Assembly (NCBI RefSeq): GCF_024637375.1
Contig: NZ_JAGXFK010000038.1
Span: 1-46,544 of the forward strand
Direction: 5' to 3'
Source of the DNA: Sediminimonas sp.
GTDB lineage: Bacteria > Pseudomonadota > Alphaproteobacteria > Rhodobacterales > Rhodobacteraceae
DNA: 46,544 bases
How positions within the stretch are numbered: the stretch's first letter is position 1; every line of letters begins with the position of its first letter. A program made the position numbers and the translations under genes. The notes below the pieces were generated by a model. The model was not told where the DNA came from and ran no database searches. It was given only the letters and a program-made list of their open reading frames with translations. Below, in pieces: positions 26,480-33,899 of this stretch.

Positions 26480-26623
26480 ATGACCGACCGGATCGCCCTT
26501 TTCCTGGGCCTCGTGATCGTGCTCTGCCTCGTGCTCGATGCGACGCTGTGGGAGTGGGAGAACACCCTGTTCCTTGGGCGCAAGTTCGCCGAACTGATCG
26601 AATGGGTCGCCTTCTGGCGCTGA
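26480..26623 (+). CDS. 47-residue single-span membrane peptide
   Basis: MTDRIALFLGLVIVLCLVLD opens a protein with one membrane helix (about residues 5-22), then a tryptophan-rich, acidic short tail ending EWVAFWR. AGGAG lies about ten bases before ATG 26480. It lies 86 bases after gap on the same strand, so it may be co-transcribed. Short peptides of this kind after gap are, as far as I recall, seen in other Rhodobacterales, but I know of no function. Confidence 0.6.
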   Translation: MTDRIALFLGLVIVLCLVLDATLWEWENTLFLGRKFAELIEWVAFWR

Positions 26624-26660
26624 GCGCGGGGGCGCGCGCGCGCCGGCGCGGCTGCCCGGC

Positions 26661-27164
26661 TCAGCCCTGCCCCTTGCCCAGCCGCTTGAGCAGGTGCCGG
26701 CGCACCGCGGGCGTGACGAATTTCGACACGTCCCCGTCAAGCCTGGCGATCTCCTTGACCAGCTTCGACGCGATCGCCTGGTGTTCGGCATCGGCCATCA
26801 AGAACACCGTCTCGACCGAGTCGTCGAGCGCACGGTTCATGCCGACCATCTGGAATTCGTACTCGAAATCGGTCACCGCGCGCAGCCCGCGCACGATCAC
26901 CCGCGCACCCACGTCGTGGGCGCAGTCGATCAGCAGGTTTTCGAACGGGTGAACCACGATCTCCATCCCGGTGTCGCGCGACAGGTTGGCGGTTTCCGCC
27001 TCGATCATCGCGACCCGCTCGTCCAGATCGAAGAGCGGCCCCTTGTCGCGGTTGATCGCCACGCCGATCACCAGCCGGTCGATCAGCGCGGCCGAGCGCC
27101 GGATGATGTCGATATGGCCCAGCGTGATGGGGTCGAACGTGCCGGGATAAAGGCCGATGCGCAT
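26661..27164 (-). CDS. coaD: pantetheine-phosphate adenylyltransferase
   Basis: Adds AMP from ATP to 4'-phosphopantetheine, giving dephospho-CoA, the next-to-last step of CoA synthesis. The 167-residue protein has the nucleotidyltransferase signature GTFDPITLGHIDI (with TLGH for HxGH), VIVRGLRAVTDFEYEFQM and SSK-like IASKLVKEIA. ATG 27164 has GGGGAG eight bases upstream; the frame runs on to 27200 without a better start. The promoter region carries a perfect short palindrome at 27200. Confidence 0.95.
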   Translation of the reverse strand: MRIGLYPGTFDPITLGHIDIIRRSAALIDRLVIGVAINRDKGPLFDLDERVAMIEAETANLSRDTGMEIVVHPFENLLIDCAHDVGARVIVRGLRAVTDFEYEFQMVGMNRALDDSVETVFLMADAEHQAIASKLVKEIARLDGDVSKFVTPAVRRHLLKRLGKGQG

Positions 27165-27199
27165 GTGATGGCTCCCCTTGCCGCAAGTCTTGGCGCGCA

Positions 27200-27214
27200 C
27201 GCAATATTATTGCG
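27200..27214. promoter_or_regulatory. palindrome before coaD
   Basis: CGCAATA-T-TATTGCG, perfect 7-base arms, 35 bases before the coaD start and AT-richer than its surroundings. TATTGC on the minus strand could be a minus-10 with TTGCAT 15 bases upstream, so the palindrome would overlap it. Confidence 0.35.
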
Positions 27215-27244
27215 CCAGGAAATGCAAGCCGGAAAAGGGCGGTG

Positions 27245-27679
27245 CTACCAGCCCTTGACCATGCCTTCCAACGCATCCTTTTCCAGCGACAGTTCCTGAA
27301 GCCGTGCCTTGACCACGTCGCCGATCGTCACGATGCCGACAAGGCGGTCCTCGTCGACCACCGGCATGTGGCGGAAACGGCCGTCGGTCATCCGCTGCAA
27401 CACGTCGTGGGCGCTGTCGTCGCGGTGGCAACAAGTGGGGTTGCGGGTCATCATGTCGGCGGCCCGTTCCGACAGGCAGACCGCACCGCGCAGCGCCAGC
27501 GACCGCACGATGTCGCGCTCCGACAGAATGCCGACGATATCGCTGCCGTCGGTCGATACCACCACGCCGCCGATGCGTCGCTCGGCCAGGATCTGCGCGA
27601 CGTCGGCGATGGCATCATCGGGTTTCACCGTGACGACCGCGCTGTCGCCCTTCGAAGACAGGATCGTTTGAACATGCAT
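27245..27679 (-). CDS. CBS-domain-pair protein
   Basis: A 144-residue cytosolic protein made only of two CBS domains (residues about 10-65 and 75-135), recognised by VSTDGSDIVGILSERDIVRSL and VVDEDRLVGIVTIGDVVKARL. Such stand-alone Bateman modules bind adenine nucleotides and can act on partner proteins. The start at 27679 has GGAGG five bases upstream. The partner is not evident; it lies between lysR and coaD on the same strand. Confidence 0.87.
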   Translation of the reverse strand: MHVQTILSSKGDSAVVTVKPDDAIADVAQILAERRIGGVVVSTDGSDIVGILSERDIVRSLALRGAVCLSERAADMMTRNPTCCHRDDSAHDVLQRMTDGRFRHMPVVDEDRLVGIVTIGDVVKARLQELSLEKDALEGMVKGW

Positions 27680-27738
27680 GCCGGCCTCCACCGCTTGCGC
27701 CCTTGCACCATCAACCGTCCGGCACGCGCGACGATCTG

Positions 27739-28629
27739 TCAAGTCAGCGATTCGAGCCGCCCCACCTCGGCGCGCAGCCCGCTCACCAGGGCGGATGCAA
27801 AGCGATTCAACCGCTCCAGCCGCCGGTCGTCGGCGTGCCGGATCAGGTAGAACGAGCGGGTCAGGCCGATTTCCGCAGCCAGCACCTTGCGCAGCGGGTG
27901 CGACATCGGCAACGCGAAATCGTGCACCACCCCCAACCCGGCGCCGTGGCGCAACCAGTTGACCTGCACCGAAACCGAGTTGCTGGCCAGCGGCACGCGC
28001 TCGACCCCGAGATCGGACAGGTAGTCGAGTTCCTTGTCGAAGATCATGTCGGGGATGTAGCCGATGACGCGATGGCCCCGCAGGTCGGCCGGCGTCTCGA
28101 TGGGCGGGTTGTCCCTGAGATAGCCGCGCGACGCCGCCAGGTGCAGGTGGTAGTCGGTGATCTTCTGCACCGACAGCCGCCCGGCCTGCGGCGGGCTGAC
28201 GGCGATGGCCATGTCGGCCTCGCGCTTGGACAGGTTGATCACCCGCGGCAACGCGACGATGTGGATATCCAGATCGGGGTTGTCGCGCGCGATCGCGGCG
28301 CAAACCTGTGGCAACAGGAAATTGGCGCAGCCGTCCGGGGCGCCGATGCGGATCTGCCCTGACAGCCGCCCCTCCTGCCCGGCCAGTTCCTCGCGCGCAG
28401 CACCCATGGCCTGCTCGGCCCGCTCGGCGTGCGCGATCAGTCGCATGCCCGCATCCGTTGGCGCATAGCCCTGCGGGCTTTTGGCGAACAGCGGCGCGCC
28501 CAGTTCCTGTTCCAGCCGCGCGATGCGCCGGCCCACCGTGGCCGGGTCGACGCGCAGCACCTTGCCGGCGCCCGACAGGCTCTCGGCGCGGGCCACGGCC
28601 AGAAAAACCCGCATGTCGTCCCACTGCAT
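27739..28629 (-). CDS. LysR-family transcriptional regulator
   Basis: A 296-residue regulator with an N-terminal winged helix-turn-helix (MQWDDMRVFLAVARAESLSG, then VGRRIARLEQELG) and a substrate-binding domain. It is divergent from mmsA with 106 bases between the starts, the classic layout for a LysR regulator that controls the neighbouring operon, so it is the likely activator of valine degradation here. The start at 28629 has GGAG six bases upstream; an upstream ATG at 28737 would overlap mmsA. This differs from the AraC-type MmsR of Pseudomonas. Confidence 0.88.
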   Translation of the reverse strand: MQWDDMRVFLAVARAESLSGAGKVLRVDPATVGRRIARLEQELGAPLFAKSPQGYAPTDAGMRLIAHAERAEQAMGAAREELAGQEGRLSGQIRIGAPDGCANFLLPQVCAAIARDNPDLDIHIVALPRVINLSKREADMAIAVSPPQAGRLSVQKITDYHLHLAASRGYLRDNPPIETPADLRGHRVIGYIPDMIFDKELDYLSDLGVERVPLASNSVSVQVNWLRHGAGLGVVHDFALPMSHPLRKVLAAEIGLTRSFYLIRHADDRRLERLNRFASALVSGLRAEVGRLESLT

Positions 28630-28651
28630 GGCGTCTCCGTACCCCGAAAGA

Positions 28652-28707
28652 TGCAAAACCCTTTTGGAACCTTGCCTCTTTTCATAGGAATTTTGCAAGG
28701 CTATCCT
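28652..28707 (+). promoter_or_regulatory. mmsA promoter and LysR-type operator
   Basis: Minus-35 TTTTCA (28679-28684) and minus-10 TATCCT (28702-28707) are 17 bases apart. Two nested inverted repeats, TGCAAAA/TTTTGCA (28652, 28691) and CCTTGC/GCAAGG (28670, 28695), bracket the minus-35. Confidence 0.45.
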
Positions 28708-28735
28708 CGCGCCAATCATTGCGGAGGAGAACCCC

Positions 28736-30235
28736 ATGAAAGAGCTGACCCACTACATCGACGGCGCCCATGTCAAAGGCACATCAGGCCGTTTTTCGGA
28801 CGTCTGGAACCCCGCCACCGGCGAGGTGCAGGCACGCTGCCCACTGGCGAATGCCGACGAGATGGCGCGCGCCGTCGAGGCCGCAGCCAAGGCCCAGCCC
28901 GCCTGGGCCGCGACCAACCCGCAACGAAGGGCGCGCGTGCTGATGGCCTTTGTCGGGCTTCTCAACCGCGACATGGACAAGCTGGCCGAGGCGCTCAGCG
29001 CCGAGCACGGCAAGACCTTCCCCGACGCCAAGGGCGACATCCAGCGTGGGCTGGAAGTGGTGGAATTCTGCATCGGTGCGCCCGAGTTGCTGAAGGGCGA
29101 GTACACCGACGGCGCCGGGCCGGGCATCGACATCTACTCGATGCGCCAGGCGCTTGGCGTTACCGCCGGCATCACGCCGTTCAACTTCCCGGCGATGATC
29201 CCGATGTGGATGTTCGCCCCGGCCATCGCCTGCGGCAACGCCTTCATCCTCAAGCCTTCCGAGCGCGACCCCTCGGTGCCGCTGATGCTGGCCGAGTTGA
29301 TGGAAGAGGCCGGCCTGCCCAAGGGCATCCTGCAAGTCGTCAATGGCGACAAGGAAGCGGTCGATGCGATCCTCGACAACGACGTGATCCAGTCGATCGG
29401 CTTCGTCGGCTCGACCCCGATCGCCGAATACATCTACGGGCGCGGCTGCTCGAACGGCAAGCGCGTGCAGTGCTTCGGCGGCGCCAAGAACCACATGATC
29501 GTGATGCCCGACGCCGACATGGACCAGGCCGCCGACGCGCTGGTCGGCGCCGGTTACGGCGCGGCGGGCGAACGCTGCATGGCGATTTCCGTCGCCGTGC
29601 CGGTGGGCGACGAGACCGCCGACCGCCTGATCGAGAAACTGGTGCCGCGCATCGAGAAGCTCAAGGTCGGCCCCTACACCGCCGGAACGGACGTGGATTA
29701 CGGCCCGCTGGTGACGCCCGAGGCCAAGAAGCGCGTGCTGGGGCTGGTCCAATCGGGCATCGACCAGGGCGCCGATCTGGTCGTGGACGGGCGCGATTTC
29801 TCGCTTCAGGGCTACGAGGACGGCTTCTTTGTCGGCCCGCACCTTTTCGACAAGGTGACGCCCGATATGGACATCTACCAGCAGGAGATATTCGGCCCGG
29901 TCCTGAGCACGGTGCGCGCGGGCAGCTACGAGGAGGCGCTGAAACTGGCGATGGACCACGAGATGGGCAACGGCACCGCCATCTTTACCCGCGATGGCGA
30001 CGCGGCGCGCGACTTCGCCAACCGCGTCAACGTGGGCATGATTGGCGTCAACGTGCCGATCCCTGTGCCGCTGGCCTATCACACCTTCGGCGGCTGGAAG
30101 AAATCCATGTTCGGCGATCTCAACCAGCACGGGCCGGACGCGTTCAAGTTCTACACCCGCACCAAGACGGTGACGGCGCGCTGGCCCTCGGGCATCAAGG
30201 ACGGCGGCGAGTTCCACTTCAAGCAGATGGACTGA
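28736..30235 (+). CDS. mmsA: CoA-acylating methylmalonate-semialdehyde dehydrogenase
   Basis: Converts methylmalonate semialdehyde (from valine) to propionyl-CoA with NAD+ and CoA, releasing CO2; relatives also act on malonate semialdehyde. The 499-residue aldehyde dehydrogenase family protein has the NAD-binding GFVGSTPIAEYIY and FGGAKNHMIVMPDAD, and catalytic Cys281 in GAAGERCMAIS. GGAGGAG precedes the start. It is first in a four-gene valine operon and divergent from lysR. Confidence 0.95.
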   Translation: MKELTHYIDGAHVKGTSGRFSDVWNPATGEVQARCPLANADEMARAVEAAAKAQPAWAATNPQRRARVLMAFVGLLNRDMDKLAEALSAEHGKTFPDAKGDIQRGLEVVEFCIGAPELLKGEYTDGAGPGIDIYSMRQALGVTAGITPFNFPAMIPMWMFAPAIACGNAFILKPSERDPSVPLMLAELMEEAGLPKGILQVVNGDKEAVDAILDNDVIQSIGFVGSTPIAEYIYGRGCSNGKRVQCFGGAKNHMIVMPDADMDQAADALVGAGYGAAGERCMAISVAVPVGDETADRLIEKLVPRIEKLKVGPYTAGTDVDYGPLVTPEAKKRVLGLVQSGIDQGADLVVDGRDFSLQGYEDGFFVGPHLFDKVTPDMDIYQQEIFGPVLSTVRAGSYEEALKLAMDHEMGNGTAIFTRDGDAARDFANRVNVGMIGVNVPIPVPLAYHTFGGWKKSMFGDLNQHGPDAFKFYTRTKTVTARWPSGIKDGGEFHFKQMD

Positions 30236-30252
30236 GCCCGCCGCCGGCATCA

Positions 30253-30330
30253 GGGGGCTGTCTGCCCCCGTCCCCGGCCCCAAAAGGGGCCAGGGACTCC
30301 CCCCGAGGATATTTCCGGCCAGAAGAAACA
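30253..30330. repeat. Rhodobacteraceae-type intergenic repeat with two hairpins
   Basis: Hairpin GGGGGC-tgtct-GCCCCC (30253-30269), then a second hairpin at 30270-30297 with a 12-pair stem (one mismatch) around AAAA, then the tail cgaggatatttccggccag running to agaaaca. From memory, this tail recurs after genes across Rhodobacteraceae genomes. The second hairpin may partly terminate mmsA transcripts. Confidence 0.6.
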
Positions 30331-30384
30331 TTCGTGAGCGCGGGCAGCGCGGCCCTTGCAAATTGCCGCCCATGGCTGGAAAAT

Positions 30385-30398
30385 TAAACGCACGTTCA
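30385..30398. promoter_or_regulatory. operator-like site before the acyl-CoA dehydrogenase
   Basis: TAAACGCACGTTCA followed by TTTT, 24 bases before the start. It matches the perfect palindrome at 13097 in 10 of 14 positions and overlaps a plausible minus-10 (TAAACG, with TTGCCG 16 bases upstream). Confidence 0.4.
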
Positions 30399-30422
30399 TT
30401 TTCATCCGCGCGGAGGAAAGCC

Positions 30423-31565
30423 ATGGATTTCGCCCTCACCGAGGAACAGACCGCCATCTTCGACATGGCTCATGCCTTCGGGCAGGAGCGCATCGCGCCC
30501 CATGCCCGCGCGTGGGAGGCCGACGGCACCATCCCCAAGGAGCTGTGGCCGGAGATCGCCGAGCTGGGCTTTGGCGGACTGTATGTGTCCGAGGAAACCG
30601 GCGGCGCGGGGCTTGGCCGGCTGGATGCGACGCTGGTGTTCGAGGCGCTGTCGATGGCCTGCCCGTCGGTCGCGGCGTTCTTGTCGATCCACAACATGTG
30701 CGCCAAGATGCTGGACACCTTCGGCAGCGACGATCTCAAGGCGCGCTACATGCCCGGCGTCGTGTCGATGAACACGGTGCTGAGCTACTGCCTGACCGAG
30801 CCCGGGTCGGGCAGCGACGCGGCGGCGCTGAAAACCCGCGCCGCGCGCACCAACGAGGGCTACACGCTCAACGGGACCAAGGCGTTCATCTCGGGCGGCG
30901 GTTATTCCGACGCCTACGTGGTGATGTGCCGCACCGGCGACGCGGGGGCCAAGGGCATCTCGACGGTGATCGTGGACGCGGGCACCGAGGGGCTGAGTTA
31001 CGGCGGGCTCGAAGACAAGATGGGCTGGCGCAGCCAACCGACCCGCCAGGTGCAGTTCGACGATTGCACCGTGCCCGCCGGCAACCTGGTGGGCGAGGAA
31101 GGTAAGGGGTTCAAGTACGCCATGGCCGGGCTGGACGGCGGGCGGCTCAACATCGCGGCGTGCAGCCTGGGCGCGGCACAAACGGCGCTCGACATGACGC
31201 TGGATTACATGGGCCAGCGCAAGGCGTTCGGCCAGTCCATCGACCAGTTCCAGGCGTTGCAGTTTCGCCTGGCCGAGATGGAGATCGAGATGCAGGCGGC
31301 GCGCACCTTCCTGCGCCAGGCGGCCTGGAAGCTGGATCAGAACGCCCCGGATGCGACGAAATTCTGCGCCATGGCCAAGAAATTCGTGACCGAGGCGGGG
31401 TCGAGAACCGTCAACCAGTGCCTTCAGTTGCACGGTGGCTACGGCTACCTTGCCGATTACGGGATCGAAAAGCTGGTGCGCGATCTGCGCGTTCACGAGA
31501 TACTGGAAGGCACCAACGAGATCATGCGCCTGATCGTGGCGCGGCAAATGCTGGCGGATCGCTGA
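30423..31565 (+). CDS. isobutyryl-CoA dehydrogenase (acyl-CoA dehydrogenase family)
   Basis: Oxidises isobutyryl-CoA to methacrylyl-CoA in valine breakdown, passing electrons to ETF. The 380-residue flavoprotein shows YCLTEPGSGSDAAAL, FISGGGYSDAYVVMCRTG and the C-terminal LQLHGGYGYLADYGIEKLVR and EILEGTNEIMRLIVAR blocks of ACAD family 8. The isobutyryl assignment rests on these blocks plus position between mmsA and the hydrolase. GGAGGAAAG precedes ATG 30423. It probably has its own promoter after the repeat. Confidence 0.9.
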   Translation: MDFALTEEQTAIFDMAHAFGQERIAPHARAWEADGTIPKELWPEIAELGFGGLYVSEETGGAGLGRLDATLVFEALSMACPSVAAFLSIHNMCAKMLDTFGSDDLKARYMPGVVSMNTVLSYCLTEPGSGSDAAALKTRAARTNEGYTLNGTKAFISGGGYSDAYVVMCRTGDAGAKGISTVIVDAGTEGLSYGGLEDKMGWRSQPTRQVQFDDCTVPAGNLVGEEGKGFKYAMAGLDGGRLNIAACSLGAAQTALDMTLDYMGQRKAFGQSIDQFQALQFRLAEMEIEMQAARTFLRQAAWKLDQNAPDATKFCAMAKKFVTEAGSRTVNQCLQLHGGYGYLADYGIEKLVRDLRVHEILEGTNEIMRLIVARQMLADR

Positions 31566-31568
31566 GAG

Positions 31569-32630
31569 ATGACGCACGAAGACGCCGACATCCACATCCG
31601 CACCGAGGGCCGCGCCGGGCGGATCACGCTCAACCGGCCGGGCGCGCTCAACGCGCTGACATGGGAGATGTCCCTGGCGATCGAGGCGGCGCTGGACGAC
31701 TGGCGCGACGATGCGGCGGTGGAATTGCTGATCATCGACGCGGCCGGCGACAAGGCATTCTGCGCCGGCGGCGACATCGCCGAGCTGTACCGGACGGGCC
31801 GGGCCGGCGATTACGGCTATGGGCGGCGGTTCTGGTCCGACGAATACCGCATGAACGCCAAGATCTTCGAATTCCCCAAACCCGTCGTCAGCCTGATGCA
31901 GGGGTTCGTGATGGGCGGCGGCGTCGGTGTGGGCTGCCATGCCAGCCACCGCATCGTCGACCCCGGCGCGCAGATCGCGATGCCCGAATGCGGCATCGGG
32001 CTGGTGCCCGACGTGGGCGGCTCGCTGCTGCTGGCGCGGGCGCCGGGCCGGGCGGGCGAATATCTGGGGGTGACCGCCACGCGGATGTCGGCCGGCGACG
32101 CGGTGTTCGCGGGCTTCGCCGATGGCTGCCTGCCGCGCGACGCCTGGCCTGACATGGTGGCGGAGCTGTGCGAAAGCGGCCGCATCGACGCGGCCGAGCG
32201 CCCCTGCAAGGAGGCGCCGCCGACCTCGGAGCTGAGTACGCTCATGGACGACATCACCACCCATTTCGGCGGCGAAACCCTGGGCGACATCCTGCGCAGC
32301 CTGCGCGCCGACGATGGCGCGTTCGCGGCTGCCGCGCTCAAGCAGATGGGTCGCAACGCGCCCCTGTCGATGGGTTGCGCGATCGAGATGATCCACCGCC
32401 TGCGCGGCCCCTCGGCCGAGATCAGGCGCGCGCTGGACCTCGAATACCGGTTCACCTTCCGCGCCATGGAACATGGCGACTTCCTGGAAGGCATCCGCGC
32501 CGCGATCATCGACAAGGACCGCGATCCGCACTGGAAGCACGACCTCCACGATCTGCCCGATACGGCGGTGTCGCGGATGCTAATGCCACTGGGCGAAGAC
32601 GCCCTCGATCTTGAGGAGGAGACAAGATGA
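31569..32630 (+). CDS. 3-hydroxyisobutyryl-CoA hydrolase (enoyl-CoA hydratase/isomerase family)
   Basis: Frees 3-hydroxyisobutyrate from its CoA ester in valine catabolism. The 353-residue crotonase-fold protein has FCAGGDIAELY, the oxyanion-hole helix MGGGVGVGCHASHRI, and MPECGIGLVPDVGGS with the catalytic Glu and Asp typical of the hydrolase branch. The longer C-terminal part (about 100 residues beyond a plain enoyl-CoA hydratase) also fits. It starts three bases after the previous stop and overlaps mmsB by four bases (ATGA). No separate methacrylyl-CoA hydratase is visible nearby. Confidence 0.9.
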   Translation: MTHEDADIHIRTEGRAGRITLNRPGALNALTWEMSLAIEAALDDWRDDAAVELLIIDAAGDKAFCAGGDIAELYRTGRAGDYGYGRRFWSDEYRMNAKIFEFPKPVVSLMQGFVMGGGVGVGCHASHRIVDPGAQIAMPECGIGLVPDVGGSLLLARAPGRAGEYLGVTATRMSAGDAVFAGFADGCLPRDAWPDMVAELCESGRIDAAERPCKEAPPTSELSTLMDDITTHFGGETLGDILRSLRADDGAFAAAALKQMGRNAPLSMGCAIEMIHRLRGPSAEIRRALDLEYRFTFRAMEHGDFLEGIRAAIIDKDRDPHWKHDLHDLPDTAVSRMLMPLGEDALDLEEETR

Positions 32631-33499
32631 AAATCGGGTTTATCGGGCTGGGCAACATGGGCGGGCCGATGGCCGCCAACCTGGCTGCGGCGGGGCACGA
32701 CGTCACCGGGTTCGACATGGCCGACGTCGCAATCGACGGCGTCACGAACGCCGCCACCGTCGAGGAGGCCGCGAACGGCGCCGAGGTGGTCATCACCATG
32801 CTGCCCAACGGTGCCATCATGCACGCCGTCGCCGAACAGGTGCTGCCGGTGATGCAGGCGGGCACGGTGCTGGTGGACAGCTCGACCAGCGATGTCGACA
32901 ACACTCGCGCCGTGGCCGCGATGGCCGACAAGGCGGGCGTGCATTTCCTCGACGCGCCGGTCTCGGGCGGCATCGGCGGGGCCGCGGGGGGCACGCTGAC
33001 CTTCATGGTTGGCGGCACGCAGGACGGCTTTGACAAGGTCGCGCCGCTGTTCGAGGTGATGGGTCAGAAGGCCGTTCTGTGCGGCGAGGCCGGCGCCGGG
33101 CAGTCGGCCAAGATGTGCAACAACATGATCCTGGCCGGGACCATGATCGTGACCTGCGAGGCCTTCGCGCTGGCCGACAAGCTGGGCCTCGACCGCCAGA
33201 AGATGTTCGACGTGGTGTCCACGTCCTCGGGGCAGTCCTGGTCGATGAACACCTATTGCCCGGCGCCCGGCATCGGCCCGAAAAGCCCCGCCGACAATGA
33301 CTACACTCCCGGGTTCGCGGCCGAGTTGATGCTCAAGGATCTGCGGCTGGCCCAGCAGGCTGCCGAAACAGTCGATGCCGACACCCCCGTGGGCAAGCTG
33401 GCCACCGAGCTTTACGAGGAGTTCGTCGAGCGCGAAAATGGCGAGGGGCGCGATTTCTCGGCCATGCTGCCCAGGTTCGAAAAGCGCGGTCGTGGTTGA
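32627..33499 (+). CDS. mmsB: 3-hydroxyisobutyrate dehydrogenase
   Basis: Oxidises 3-hydroxyisobutyrate to methylmalonate semialdehyde with NAD+, making the substrate of MmsA. The 290-residue protein has the Rossmann motif GFIGLGNMGGPMAANL, the substrate-binding DAPVSGGIGGAAGGTLTFMVGG and the catalytic lysine in GAGQSAKMCNNMIL. It is translationally coupled to the hydrolase gene and closes the valine operon. Confidence 0.95.
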   Translation: MKIGFIGLGNMGGPMAANLAAAGHDVTGFDMADVAIDGVTNAATVEEAANGAEVVITMLPNGAIMHAVAEQVLPVMQAGTVLVDSSTSDVDNTRAVAAMADKAGVHFLDAPVSGGIGGAAGGTLTFMVGGTQDGFDKVAPLFEVMGQKAVLCGEAGAGQSAKMCNNMILAGTMIVTCEAFALADKLGLDRQKMFDVVSTSSGQSWSMNTYCPAPGIGPKSPADNDYTPGFAAELMLKDLRLAQQAAETVDADTPVGKLATELYEEFVERENGEGRDFSAMLPRFEKRGRG

Positions 33500-33642
33500 A
33501 AGGGTCACCGTGACCGACTTCGAGGCGCTGCGCACCATCGCGGAAAACGCGGGGGGCGACGCGATCTTGTGACCAAATCGCAGACACACCAGATGAACCG
33601 GTGTAGCATGATGCCAGTGAACATGGAAAAGGAGACACTCCA

Positions 33643-33840
33643 ATGACCAAGAACGTCGGCACCATCGACCGTATCCTGCGCATCGTCATCGGTGCGGCCC
33701 TGATCGCGGGCTTTTTCGTCAACCCGGATGCCAAGTATAGCTGGCTCTACCTGCTCGGGATCATCCCGCTGGCGACCGGGATTGTTTCAAGCTGCCCGCT
33801 TTACTCGATCTTCGGGATGAACACCTGCCCCCGCAAGTAA
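33643..33840 (+). CDS. DUF2892 (YgaP-type) membrane protein
   Basis: A 65-residue inner-membrane protein with two helices (about 13-28 and 33-50), the family's MTKNVGTIDRILRIVIGAAL start and GIIPLATGIVSSCPLYSIFG with a conserved cysteine. In E. coli YgaP this domain is fused to a rhodanese domain; here it stands alone, though a rhodanese gene lies at 36988. Function is unknown. AGGAGA precedes the ATG. A terminator follows. Confidence 0.85.
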   Translation: MTKNVGTIDRILRIVIGAALIAGFFVNPDAKYSWLYLLGIIPLATGIVSSCPLYSIFGMNTCPRK

Positions 33841-33865
33841 GCTTTGCGGCATGACTGGATGCAAA

Positions 33866-33888
33866 AAAGGGGCGCTTGGCGCCCCTTT
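33866..33888. terminator. bidirectional rho-independent terminator
   Basis: AAAGGGGCGC-ttg-GCGCCCCTTT: a 10-bp stem and 3-base loop between the convergent DUF2892 gene and uvrA. The plus-strand tail is TTTCTTC; on the minus strand the tail is six T residues, so it is strongest for uvrA. Confidence 0.85.
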
Positions 33889-33899
33889 CTTCATGGCCC

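Noticed and set aside
26631..26644. GGCGCGCGCGCGCC between two convergent genes
   Set aside because: A short alternating GC run that could be Z-DNA prone, but too simple to separate from base composition; no U-tract for a terminator.
33510..33572. 20-codon frame (GTG start, AAAGGG upstream) after mmsB
   Set aside because: Too short to support; no recognised family. It could be a gene remnant but nothing decides this.
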